Shown: in pieces, positions 41,367 through 49,289 of the stretch
Numbering within the stretch: position 1 is the first letter of the stretch
Layout: each line of letters begins with the position of its first letter
Origin: Nonomuraea purpurea
Lineage (GTDB): Bacteria > Actinomycetota > Actinomycetes > Streptosporangiales > Streptosporangiaceae
Length of the DNA: 64,000 nucleotides
Direction: 5' to 3'
Assembly: GCF_042650645.1 (NCBI RefSeq)
Contig: NZ_JBHSBI010000001.1
Span: 697,161 to 761,160, forward strand
Position numbers and translations under genes: made by a program
The notes under the pieces: model-generated
Seen by the model: only the letters and a program-made list of their open reading frames with translations
Databases searched by the model: none
What the model was told of the DNA's origin: nothing

Positions 41367-42436
41367 GCAGGGAACAGCAGGTCCTCGACCGCATCGAACG
41401 GCAGCGCCGCCGCAGGCCCGTCGTCAGGGAGGAGCGCATCACGCTCGCCCACGGCGCCGGAGGCCAGGCCACCCACACCCTGATCGAGGCCGTCTTCCTG
41501 GAGGCCTTCCGCAACCCGCTGCTCGCCCCGCTGGACGACGGCGCGCTGCTGGACCTCGCGGGCGCCCGCACGGCCTTCACCACCGACTCGTTCGTGGTCT
41601 CGCCGCTGTTCTTCCCCGGCGGGGACATCGGCGACCTGGCCGTCAACGGCACCGTGAACGACCTGGCCATGTGCGGCGCCCGGCCCGTCCACCTGTCGGC
41701 GGGGTTCATCCTGGAGGAGGGCTTCCCCGTCGCCGACCTGCGGCGCATCACCGCGTCCATGGCCGCCGCCGCGCGGGCCGCCGAGGTCACGATCGTCACC
41801 GGCGACACCAAAGTGGTGGAGCGCGGCAAGGCCGACGGCTGCTACGTCACCACGGCCGGGGTCGGCCTCGTCGAGCGGCCGGTCACGCTGTCGGCCGCGG
41901 GCGCGCGGCCGGGCGACGCCGTCATCGTGTCGGGCCCGATCGGCGCGCACGGTGCGGCAATCATGCTGGCCCGGGACGACTTCGGCATCGAGGCGCCGAT
42001 CACCTCCGACACGGCCCCGCTGCACGGCATCGTCGACGCCCTGCTGGAGGCCCTGCCCGAGCACGTCAGAACCCTGCGCGACGCCACCAGGGGCGGCGTG
42101 GCCACAGTGCTCAACGAGGTGGCCCGCGCCTCGGAAGCGGCCGTCGTGCTGCACGAGGACGCGATCCCCGTGACGCCGGAGGTCACCGGCGTCTGCGAAC
42201 TGCTCGGACTCGACCCGCTCTACGTCGCCTGCGAGGGCCGCTTCGTGGCGGTGGTGGACGGCGAGCACGCCGACAAGGCCCTGTCGACGATCCGCTCCCA
42301 CCCGCTGGGCGCGGACGCCGCGCTCATCGGCACGGTCGCGCCGAGCCCGGCGGGGCTGGTGCTGCTGCGTACCGCGTTCGGCGGCACCCGCGTGGTGGAC
42401 GTCCTCGTCGGCGACCCACTACCGCGCATCTGCTGA
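41363..42436 (+). CDS. hypE: Carbamoyl dehydratase HypE
   Basis: ATG 41363 overlaps the hypD stop. The 357-residue protein is of the PurM/AIR synthase fold: ITLAHGAGGQATHTLIEAVF, TTDSFVVSPLFFPGGDIGDL, ATRGGVATVLNEVA. It ends PRIC, the C-terminal Cys that is carbamoylated by HypF and dehydrated to cyanide. HypF is not encoded in this window. Its 3' end overlaps the convergent SIS gene by 18 nt. Confidence 0.95.
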   Translation: MSREQQVLDRIERQRRRRPVVREERITLAHGAGGQATHTLIEAVFLEAFRNPLLAPLDDGALLDLAGARTAFTTDSFVVSPLFFPGGDIGDLAVNGTVNDLAMCGARPVHLSAGFILEEGFPVADLRRITASMAAAARAAEVTIVTGDTKVVERGKADGCYVTTAGVGLVERPVTLSAAGARPGDAVIVSGPIGAHGAAIMLARDDFGIEAPITSDTAPLHGIVDALLEALPEHVRTLRDATRGGVATVLNEVARASEAAVVLHEDAIPVTPEVTGVCELLGLDPLYVACEGRFVAVVDGEHADKALSTIRSHPLGADAALIGTVAPSPAGLVLLRTAFGGTRVVDVLVGDPLPRIC

Positions 42437-43012
42437 CACCAGATCGGCCAGCACGTGGTAGAGCGTCGTCTGCGCCTCCTGGATGCGGTGCACGGACGAC
42501 GACGGGACGACGTACAGGTGCTCGGCCAGCCCTTCCTGGGCCATCCGCCCGCCTCCGGAACCGGCGAACCCGACCGTCACCATCCCCAGGCTCCTGGCCT
42601 GGGCCAGGCCGTGCAGCACGTTCGGCGAGCCGCCGCTGGTCGACAGCGCGCAGGCGATGTCACCCGCGCCGCCCAGCGCGGCGAGCTGGCGGGCGAAGAC
42701 CACCTCGAACCCCACGTCGTTCCCGAGCGCCGTCACCAACGCGGAGTCGCAGGCCAGCGAGACCGAGGGCAGCCCGCGCGCGGTGAACAGCTCCGCCACC
42801 GACCGCGCGTCCGTGCTGCTGCCGCCGTTGCCGAAGGTGAACAGCCGCCCGCCCCCGCGGAACGCCTCCGCCATCGCCTCGGCGCCCGCCACCAGCGCGG
42901 GCATCAGCTCGTCGAGCACCCGCCGCCGCAGCTCCAGGCTCTCGCGGGCCTTCTCGGCCGTGGACGCCCGCACATCGAGCGGGTCACGCCGCAGGAACGG
43001 ATAGAGCGTCAC
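42419..43012 (-). CDS. SIS-domain protein, GmhA/DiaA-like
   Basis: GTG 43012 overlaps the hypC-like stop (GTGA). The 197-residue protein has a SIS fold: LFTFGNGGSSTDARSVAELF (about 57-76), ALSTSGGSPNVLHGL (about 122-136) and VFARQLAALGGAGD. It resembles sedoheptulose-7-phosphate isomerase and DiaA. The pairing with a hypC-like gene and second SIS protein, converging on hypE, points to a hydrogenase-linked role rather than LPS sugar synthesis, which a Gram-positive would not need. Confidence 0.82.
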   Translation of the reverse strand: MTLYPFLRRDPLDVRASTAEKARESLELRRRVLDELMPALVAGAEAMAEAFRGGGRLFTFGNGGSSTDARSVAELFTARGLPSVSLACDSALVTALGNDVGFEVVFARQLAALGGAGDIACALSTSGGSPNVLHGLAQARSLGMVTVGFAGSGGGRMAQEGLAEHLYVVPSSSVHRIQEAQTTLYHVLADLVSADAR

Positions 43013-43212
43013 GAGACGCCCCTTCCGACCACGGCGATCGCCTCACCGGCGTGCACCAGGACGGTGTCGCCCACTCGCACGTCCACCAGAGCCACGCTGA
43101 TCTCCTCCGTCCCCGCGCAGGTCTCCGCCCGCGCCATCGCGCCGGGCAGCAGGGCCGCGACGCGCACCGGCACGGCCACGTCGCCGCACGTCACACACGA
43201 ACCCTCGCTCAT
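43009..43212 (-). CDS. Second HypC-like chaperone
   Basis: ATG 43212 overlaps the SIS-2 stop (ATGA). The 67-residue product is a small beta-barrel of HypC type (CVTCGDVAVPVRVAALLPGA; VRVGDTVLVHAGEAIAVVG). It differs from true HypC: the first Cys is residue 6, not 2, and forms a CxxC. A short variant of this kind accompanies some actinobacterial hydrogenases. It may carry a different intermediate or bind metal. Confidence 0.75.
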   Translation of the reverse strand: MSEGSCVTCGDVAVPVRVAALLPGAMARAETCAGTEEISVALVDVRVGDTVLVHAGEAIAVVGRGVS

Positions 43213-43715
43213 CCGTCCGCCTCCAGGAACACGTGGACCAGCTCCCACAACAGGTGGTACATCGTGACGTGGATCTCCCGCGCGACCAGCGCGTCGTCGC
43301 TGGCCGCCGCCAGCACGTGGTCCGCGTGCGGGCACGCCGCGTTCACCGTCAGGGCCACGGTCAGCATGCCGAGCCCGCGGGCGACGGCCAGATCGTCCCC
43401 GGCCGGGCGGATCCCCACGGCGATGTCCTCGGGACGTCCCAGCACCGGCAACAACGACGGCTCCCCGCCCAGGCAGAGGGCGGGCAGCGCGGGCTTGCCC
43501 ACGATCACCGGATGGGTGAACTCCACCGCCACGTGCGCCGCGTCCGAGGCGCCCCCGTCACGGCCGAACGCCAGCAGCCTGCTGCCGCTCCCGAACCGGG
43601 CGGCCATGGCCGCCGCGGCCTCGATGACGACGCCGGCGTCGTCCACCAGCGCCCTGCCCGCGCTCTCACGGTCGGTGCGGAAACGTGTCATCCCGTCTGT
43701 CACCACATCGCCCAT
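43209..43715 (-). CDS. Second SIS-like protein, degenerate
   Basis: ATG 43715 is chosen with AGGAA upstream; ATG 43691 is possible. The ~168-residue product aligns with the other SIS protein (LLAFGRDGGASDAAHVAVEF; VTMYHLLWELVHVFLEAD) but has lost the STSG.S.N phosphate-sugar loop, reading VGIRPAGDDLAVARGLGM. It is probably a non-catalytic partner that heterodimerises with the first. It heads the minus-strand trio SIS-2, hypC-like, SIS-1. Confidence 0.72.
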   Translation of the reverse strand: MGDVVTDGMTRFRTDRESAGRALVDDAGVVIEAAAAMAARFGSGSRLLAFGRDGGASDAAHVAVEFTHPVIVGKPALPALCLGGEPSLLPVLGRPEDIAVGIRPAGDDLAVARGLGMLTVALTVNAACPHADHVLAAASDDALVAREIHVTMYHLLWELVHVFLEADG

Positions 43716-43862
43716 TTCATCGTGTTCCTGCGCGATCGGCCTGGTGTTGCCGGCCACGGGTCCGGCAAAATCCCGGCAAGATTCGCCGGGCGTGCGGTCT
43801 TGTCCGCGATCCTCCCCGGCCGAAGTGCAGGCACGTTGTCGTGACCAGCCGGGTGGGTTGGG

Positions 43863-45350
43863 TCAGTCGTGGGGGCGGAGGCCGGGTTCGGGGGTGGCGG
43901 GGAAGTGGCGGAGGTCGGCCGAGATGCGGGCGGCGGTCTCCGTGAGGGCGGGCAGGACGTCGCGGCGCAGGTCGGCAGGGGTGGCGCGGCTGGCGTGCGT
44001 GGCGACGTTGACCGCCGCGACCGTCCGCCCGTCCCGGTCGCGGACGGGTACGGCGATCGACCGGACGCCTTCCTCAAGCTCCTGGTCCACCAGGGCGTAC
44101 CCGTCGGAGGCGGCCCGGCGGACGGCCGCGACCAGGGCGTCGGGAGTGGTGATGGTGCGGCGGGTCAGAGGTTCGAGGGTGAGGGCGGGCAGCCGGTCCT
44201 CGGGCCGGCCGGCCAGGAGCACCCGGCCCATCGCGGTCGCGTACGCGGGGAAGTGGGTGCCGACCGTGATGTCGACGGTCATGATGCTCACGGTCGCCAC
44301 CCGCGCCACGTAGAGGACGTCGTCGCCGGACAGCACCGCGACCGAGGCCGACTGGCGCAGGCGGGCCACCAGGTCGGCCAGGTGCGGCTGGACGACCTCG
44401 CCGAGCGTGCGTTCCGACAGGTGGGCGTAGCCGAGCTCCATCACCCGGGGCAGCAGGACGAAGCGGGAGCCGTCCGAGGCCGCGTACCCCACCCGTTCCA
44501 GGACCTGCAGCGACCGCCGGACCGTGGCCCGGGGCAGGCCGGTGGCCCGCGCGGCCTCGGCCAGGGTCACACCGCCGCGCTTCGAGCCGAGCGACACCAG
44601 CACGGCCAGGCCCCGCGCCAGCGACTGCAGGAACTCCGAGCCGAACTCCCGCTTGGCGACACGCGACCCGTCCACGACGACCTCGGCACCCACGGGGGCG
44701 GAGCCGGGAGGCGCGGCCAGGGTGGACTCCATTTCCGCGACCGTCTTCAAGAGCCGGGACATGGCGTGTTCGCGCAGCCCCGCCGCCGTGTGCCGGCTCG
44801 TGTGGCTGACCACGCTGACCGCGCAGACCGGCGTCCCGTCGCCGTCCCGTACGGGCACCGCGACCGCGATCAACCCGGGCTCGATGAGCTGGTCGTCTTC
44901 GGCCCACGGCGAGCCGGGGTCGAGCAGCGCCAGCCCGGCCGCGCACCGTTGCGCCGGTAGCAGGTCGCCGACTCGGAAGGCGACCGACATCGTCCGCCGC
45001 CGGGTGAACTGGCCGACGAAGCGCACCCCGTCACCGTCCCGTACGGCCAGCGACACCGACTCGTCCAGCTCCTCGGCGAGCCTCTCGGCCAGCGGGGAGA
45101 GCGCGTCACGCAGGCCGCCCCCGCGCAAATAGGCCGCGCCCAGCTCCAGCAGCCCGGGGGCGAGCTGGACGTCGCGTTCCCACGCCCGCACGTACCCGAG
45201 ACGGACGAGGGTCGCCAGCACCCGGTCCACCGTGGACCTGGCCAGGCCGGTGGCGTGCACGAGCTCCGTCGCCCGCGTCCGGCGCGCCGGTTCGGACGCC
45301 AGCACCCGCAGGACGGCGATCCCGCGTTCGAGGGTCCCGGCCGGTTCCAT
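43863..45350 (-). CDS. Double IclR-family regulator (two IclR units in one chain)
   Basis: ATG 45350 starts a 495-residue protein made of two IclR modules. Module 1 (about 1-225) has HTH ATELVHATGLARSTVDRVLA and effector segment SVSLAVRDGDGVRFVGQF. Module 2 (about 245-495) has HTH GVTLAEAARATGLPRATVRR and SVAVLSGDDVLYVARVATV. Tandem IclR proteins occur in actinomycete aromatic pathways. It is divergent from the pca operon across a gap with clear palindromes, so it almost surely controls protocatechuate catabolism. The fusion would let one chain bind two operators. Confidence 0.88.
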   Translation of the reverse strand: MEPAGTLERGIAVLRVLASEPARRTRATELVHATGLARSTVDRVLATLVRLGYVRAWERDVQLAPGLLELGAAYLRGGGLRDALSPLAERLAEELDESVSLAVRDGDGVRFVGQFTRRRTMSVAFRVGDLLPAQRCAAGLALLDPGSPWAEDDQLIEPGLIAVAVPVRDGDGTPVCAVSVVSHTSRHTAAGLREHAMSRLLKTVAEMESTLAAPPGSAPVGAEVVVDGSRVAKREFGSEFLQSLARGLAVLVSLGSKRGGVTLAEAARATGLPRATVRRSLQVLERVGYAASDGSRFVLLPRVMELGYAHLSERTLGEVVQPHLADLVARLRQSASVAVLSGDDVLYVARVATVSIMTVDITVGTHFPAYATAMGRVLLAGRPEDRLPALTLEPLTRRTITTPDALVAAVRRAASDGYALVDQELEEGVRSIAVPVRDRDGRTVAAVNVATHASRATPADLRRDVLPALTETAARISADLRHFPATPEPGLRPHD

Positions 45351-45379
45351 CGCACCCTCCACTGCCACAAACGGGAACT

Positions 45380-45414
45380 TTGACAGAAAGCTGCCAGGAA
45401 CGGATACTCGTCCG
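45380..45414 (+). promoter_or_regulatory. Predicted pca promoter with overlapping operator
   Basis: TTGACA (45380-45385) and GATACT (45403-45408) are spaced 17 bp, a good sigma-70 promoter. The near-palindrome CGGATACTCGTCCG (45401-45414) covers the -10 element, as a repressor site would. It differs by one base from the reverse reading of the site at 5810-5823. Confidence 0.65.
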
Positions 45415-45423
45415 CATAATAAC

Positions 45424-45446
45424 GAACAAAAGTTCACTATGCGAAC
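45424..45446. promoter_or_regulatory. Overlapping GAAC/GTTC palindromes in the pca promoter region
   Basis: GAAC-AAAA-GTTC (45424-45435) and GTTC-ACTATGC-GAAC (45432-45446) share the middle half-site. The second resembles the PcaU/PobR-type site (GTTC...GCAC). They may be the second binding element for the double IclR protein. Confidence 0.5.
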
Positions 45447-45468
45447 ACTCCCCGGTGAATGGAGCGTC

Positions 45469-46218
45469 GTGCGCAGAGACAAGGTGGTCGCAACCGCCGA
45501 GGAGGCGCTGGCCGGCGTACGCGACGGCGCGTCGTTCGCGGTCGGCGGCTTCGGCCTCAGCGGCATCCCGAACGTCCTGATCCAGGCCCTCTACGACACC
45601 GGGGTGAGCGGCCTGTCCGTGGTGTCGAACAACTGCGGCGTCGACGGCGGCGGCCTGGGCATCCTGCTGGCCGCAGGGCGCATCGCCCGGGTGACCGCCT
45701 CCTACATCGGCGACAACAAGGAGTTCGCCCGGCAGTACCTGGCCGGCGACCTGGAGGTGGAGCTGACGCCGCAGGGCAGCCTGGCCGAGCGGCTGCGCGC
45801 GGGCGGAGCGGGCATCCCCGCCTTCTACACGCCCGCCGGGGTCGGCACGCCGGTCGCCGACGGCGGCCTCCCGCTGCGCCACAACCCCGACGGCTCCATC
45901 GCCGTCGCCTCGCCGCCCAAGGAGACGCGGGAGTTCGACGGGCGCACGTACGTGCTGGAGCGCAGCATCAGGACGGACTTCGCCCTGGTCCGCGCGGCGA
46001 AGGGCGACCGGCACGGCAACCTGGTCTTCGGCAAGGCCGCCCGCAACTTCAACCCCCTGGCGGCCCTGGCCGGACGCGTCACCGTCGCCGAGGTCGAGGA
46101 GCTGACCGAGCTGGACCCGGACGAGGTCCACCTGCCGGGGGTGTTCGTCCAGCGGGTGCTCGTCCTGACCCCCGAGCAGGCCGCCGACAAGGCCATCGAG
46201 AAGAGGACGACGTCATGA
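45469..46218 (+). CDS. pcaI: 3-oxoadipate CoA-transferase subunit A
   Basis: GTG 45469, after GGAG, gives the usual N-terminus (RDKVVATAEEALAGVRDGAS) and 249 residues; ATG 45439 is an alternative that would lie within the operator. The family motif GGFGLSGIPNVLIQAL is present, and VSNNCGVDGGGLGILL follows. With PcaJ it moves CoA from succinyl-CoA to 3-oxoadipate. First gene of the pca operon, translationally coupled to pcaJ. Confidence 0.9.
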   Translation: MRRDKVVATAEEALAGVRDGASFAVGGFGLSGIPNVLIQALYDTGVSGLSVVSNNCGVDGGGLGILLAAGRIARVTASYIGDNKEFARQYLAGDLEVELTPQGSLAERLRAGGAGIPAFYTPAGVGTPVADGGLPLRHNPDGSIAVASPPKETREFDGRTYVLERSIRTDFALVRAAKGDRHGNLVFGKAARNFNPLAALAGRVTVAEVEELTELDPDEVHLPGVFVQRVLVLTPEQAADKAIEKRTTS

Positions 46219-46844
46219 GCTGGACCCGCGACGAGATGGTCGCGCGCGCGGCGGCCGAGTTGCGCGACGGCGACTACGTCAACCTCGGCATCGGCCTGCC
46301 CACCCGCATCCCGTCGTTCCTCCCGCCGGAGGTGGACGTGATCCTGCACTCGGAGAACGGCATCCTCGGCGTCGGCCCCTACCCCGCGCCGGACGCGCTC
46401 GACCCCGACCTCATCAACGCCGGCAAGGAGACGGTCACGGTGCTCCCCGGCGCGTCGTTCTTCGACTCCTCGCTCTCCTTCGGCATGATCCGCGGCGGCC
46501 ACATCGACGTGGCGGTGCTGGGCGCGATGCAGGTCTCGGCCTGCGGCGACCTGGCCAACTGGATGGTCCCCGGGAAGCTGGTCAAGGGTATGGGCGGGGC
46601 GATGGACCTGGTCCACGGCGCCCGCAAGGTCATCGTGATCACCGACCACACCGCCAAGGACGGCGCTCCGAAGATCGTCAAAGAGTGCTCGCTGCCGCTC
46701 ACCGGCAGGGCCTGCGTCCACCGGATCATCACCGACCTCGGCGTGCTCGACGTCACCGGCGAGGGGCTGCGGCTGGTCGAGACCGCGCCCGGGGTGAGCG
46801 TGGCCGACCTGCGCGCCCGCACCGAAGCCGAGGTTGCGGCATGA
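46215..46844 (+). CDS. pcaJ: 3-oxoadipate CoA-transferase subunit B
   Basis: ATG 46215 overlaps the pcaI stop. The 209-residue subunit holds the catalytic Glu in ILHSENGILGVGP (about 47) and the motif YVNLGIGLPTRIP. It completes the CoA-transferase that activates 3-oxoadipate for thiolysis. The stop overlaps a possible pcaF ATG at 46841. Confidence 0.93.
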   Translation: MSWTRDEMVARAAAELRDGDYVNLGIGLPTRIPSFLPPEVDVILHSENGILGVGPYPAPDALDPDLINAGKETVTVLPGASFFDSSLSFGMIRGGHIDVAVLGAMQVSACGDLANWMVPGKLVKGMGGAMDLVHGARKVIVITDHTAKDGAPKIVKECSLPLTGRACVHRIITDLGVLDVTGEGLRLVETAPGVSVADLRARTEAEVAA

Positions 46845-46873
46845 AGGCCCGTCTCGACGGAAAGGGACCCGGC

Positions 46874-48022
46874 ATGAAGGCCGTCTACATCGTGGACGCG
46901 GTGCGCACCCCGTTCGGCCGCTACGGCGGCGCGCTGTCCGGCATGCGACCCGACGACCTGGCAGCGCACGTCGTCAGGGCGATCGCCGAGCGCAACGACC
47001 TGGAGGCCCCCGACGAGGTGATCCTCGGCAACGCCAACGGCGCGGGCGAGGAGAACCGCAACGTCGCCCGCATGGCCGCGCTGCTGGCGGGGCTGCCCGT
47101 CACCACGCCGGGCGTGACGGTGAACCGGCTGTGCGGGTCCGGCATGGAGGCCGTCATCCAGGCGTACCGGATGATCGCGCTCGGCGACGCCGCCACCGTG
47201 ATCGCCGGCGGCGTGGAGTCGATGACCCGCGCGCCGTGGGTGCTCCCCAAACCGGACAGGGCATTCCCGGCGGGCGGCCAGGAGCTGGTCTCCACGACGC
47301 TCGGCTGGCGGCTCGTCAACCCGCGCATGCCCGCCGAGCACACCGTCCCGCTCGGTGAAGGAGCCGAGCTGATCGCCGACAGGCACGGGGTCACCCGCGC
47401 GGAGCAGGACGCGTTCGCGCTGGCCAGCCACCAGAAGGCGGCCAAGGCGTCCTTCGAGCGCGAGATCGTCCCCATCGACGGCGTGACCAGGGACGAGGGC
47501 ATCCGCGACGACACCTCGCAGGAGGCGCTGGCCCGGCTCAAACCCGTGTTCAGGAAGGACGGCGGCACGGTCACGGCGGGCAACTCCTCCCCGCTGAACG
47601 ACGGCGCGGCGGCCCTGCTGCTCACCGACGAGTCCGGGCTGCGCGGCCGCGAACCCCTCGCGCGGATCACCGCGAGCGCCGCGAGCGCCCTCGAACCCCG
47701 CTACTTCGGCCTCGGCCCCGTCGAGGCCATCGGCAAGGCCCTGGCCAAGGCGGGCAAGGGCGCCGGCGACCTGGCGACCGTGGAGCTGAACGAGGCGTTC
47801 GCCGCCCAGGTGCTCGGCTGCCTGGCCGAGCTGCCCGACCTCGACCCCGCCATCGTCAACCCGGAGGGCGGGGCCATCGCCCTCGGCCATCCGCTCGGCG
47901 CGTCGGGAGCCCGCGTCACCGGCGCCGTCGCCCACCGGCTGGCCGCCGCGGGCTCCGGCACCGGCCTGGCCGCCCTCTGCATCGGAGTCGGCCAAGGTCT
48001 GGCCGTCGTACTCGAAAGGTAG
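46874..48022 (+). CDS. pcaF: 3-oxoadipyl-CoA thiolase
   Basis: ATG 46874 has GGAAAGGGA 7 nt upstream and gives the normal start MKAVYIVDAVRTPFG; the coupled ATG 46841 would add 11 residues. The 382-residue thiolase shows the acyl-enzyme Cys in VNRLCGSGMEAV (about 82), His in AIALGHPLGASG (about 340) and Cys in LCIGVGQG (about 370). It splits 3-oxoadipyl-CoA to succinyl-CoA and acetyl-CoA. Confidence 0.92.
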   Translation: MKAVYIVDAVRTPFGRYGGALSGMRPDDLAAHVVRAIAERNDLEAPDEVILGNANGAGEENRNVARMAALLAGLPVTTPGVTVNRLCGSGMEAVIQAYRMIALGDAATVIAGGVESMTRAPWVLPKPDRAFPAGGQELVSTTLGWRLVNPRMPAEHTVPLGEGAELIADRHGVTRAEQDAFALASHQKAAKASFEREIVPIDGVTRDEGIRDDTSQEALARLKPVFRKDGGTVTAGNSSPLNDGAAALLLTDESGLRGREPLARITASAASALEPRYFGLGPVEAIGKALAKAGKGAGDLATVELNEAFAAQVLGCLAELPDLDPAIVNPEGGAIALGHPLGASGARVTGAVAHRLAAAGSGTGLAALCIGVGQGLAVVLER

Positions 48023-48027
48023 GCACC

Positions 48028-48768
48028 ATGACCCCGCTCACCCAGGCCGACATCGACCGCGAGATCGCCGAGCTCCATGCCGGCGGCGGCGGGGAGCACC
48101 CCGCGCGCGACTACGCCCCGTACCGCAGCACGGTGCTGCGCCACCCCAAGCAGCCGCTCGTCCCGCTGAAGGACCCGGAGGCCGCCGAGCTGACCGGGCC
48201 CGTCTTCGGCGTCACGGACGTCACCGCGCACGACCACGACCTGACCCGCCAGCACCTGGGGGAGCCGTTAGGGGAGCGGATCACCGTTCAGGGGCGGGTG
48301 CTCGACCGGGAAGGCCGGCCGGTACGCGGCCAGCTCGTCGAGATCTGGCAGGCCAACGCCTCGGGCCGCTACCCGCACCAGCGGGACGACCACCCGGCGC
48401 CGCTCGACCCGAACTTCTCCGGCGTCGGCCGCTGCCTCACCGACGACGAGGGCCGCTACGCCTTCACCACGATCAAGCCCGGTGCCTATCCGTGGCGCAA
48501 CCACGCCAACGCCTGGCGGCCGGCCCACATCCACTTCTCCGTGTTCGGCCGGGCCTTCACCCAGCGACTGGTCACGCAGATGTACTTCCCGAACGATCCG
48601 CTGTTCCGGTACGACCCGATCATGAACTCCGTCACCGACGACCGCGCCAGGCAGCGGTTGGTGGCCGCCTACGTCCACGACCTGTCCAGGCCCGAATGGT
48701 CGCTCGGCTACCAGTGGGACATCGTCCTCGACGGCCCCGCCGCGACCTGGATGGAGGAGGGCCGATGA
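48028..48768 (+). CDS. pcaH: Protocatechuate 3,4-dioxygenase beta subunit
   Basis: ATG 48028 follows AAAGGTAGG. The 246-residue subunit carries the Fe(III) site: Tyr in SGRYPHQRDDHPAPLD (about 112), Tyr in KPGAYPWRNH (about 153) and His pair in WRPAHIHFSVFG (about 168-170). It cleaves protocatechuate between the hydroxyls to 3-carboxy-cis,cis-muconate. It is coupled to pcaG. Confidence 0.95.
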   Translation: MTPLTQADIDREIAELHAGGGGEHPARDYAPYRSTVLRHPKQPLVPLKDPEAAELTGPVFGVTDVTAHDHDLTRQHLGEPLGERITVQGRVLDREGRPVRGQLVEIWQANASGRYPHQRDDHPAPLDPNFSGVGRCLTDDEGRYAFTTIKPGAYPWRNHANAWRPAHIHFSVFGRAFTQRLVTQMYFPNDPLFRYDPIMNSVTDDRARQRLVAAYVHDLSRPEWSLGYQWDIVLDGPAATWMEEGR

Positions 48769-49289
48769 ACCTCACCCCCTCGCAAACCGTCGGACCCTTC
48801 TACGGCTACGCGCTGCCGTTCCCCGGCGGCGGCGACATCGCCGCAGGCGGGATCGTCGTGCACGGCTACGTCTACGACGGGGCGGGCGAGCCGGTGCCCG
48901 ACGCGCTGCTCGAGTTCTGGCAGGCCGACCCGGACGGCGACCTGAGCGGCGCCCCCGGCACGCTGCGCCGCGACCCGGTCAACGGGGCGGTCGCCGGACG
49001 GCACGGGGTCGACTTCACCGGCTTCGGCCGGGTGCCCACCGACCTCGACGGCCGCTGGACCCTGCGCACGCTCGTGCCCGGCACCGGGTACATCAGCGTG
49101 TGCGTGTTCGCCCGAGGGCTGCTCCACCACCTCTACACCCGTATCTACCTGGCCGAACACCCCTTCCTCGACACCCTGCCCGCCGACCGGGCGCACACGC
49201 TGCTGGCGACGCGGGAGCGCGACGGGGTCTACCGGTTCGACGTGCACCTGCAAGGCGACAAGGAGACGGTCTTCTTTGACTTCGGCTGA
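48765..49289 (+). CDS. pcaG: Protocatechuate 3,4-dioxygenase alpha subunit
   Basis: ATG 48765 overlaps the pcaH stop. The 174-residue alpha subunit shares the dioxygenase fold (TPSQTVGPFYGYALPF, LLEFWQADPDGDLSG, GYISVCVFARGLLHHLYTRI) but lacks the iron ligands, as expected. It forms the mixed dimer with PcaH. Its 3' end overlaps the presumed TTG start of pcaL, with no pcaB between. Confidence 0.94.
   Translation: MNLTPSQTVGPFYGYALPFPGGGDIAAGGIVVHGYVYDGAGEPVPDALLEFWQADPDGDLSGAPGTLRRDPVNGAVAGRHGVDFTGFGRVPTDLDGRWTLRTLVPGTGYISVCVFARGLLHHLYTRIYLAEHPFLDTLPADRAHTLLATRERDGVYRFDVHLQGDKETVFFDFG

Noticed and set aside
48765..49289. PcaG without iron ligands taken as a broken dioxygenase
   Set aside because: The alpha subunit of protocatechuate 3,4-dioxygenase normally lacks them; PcaH has them.
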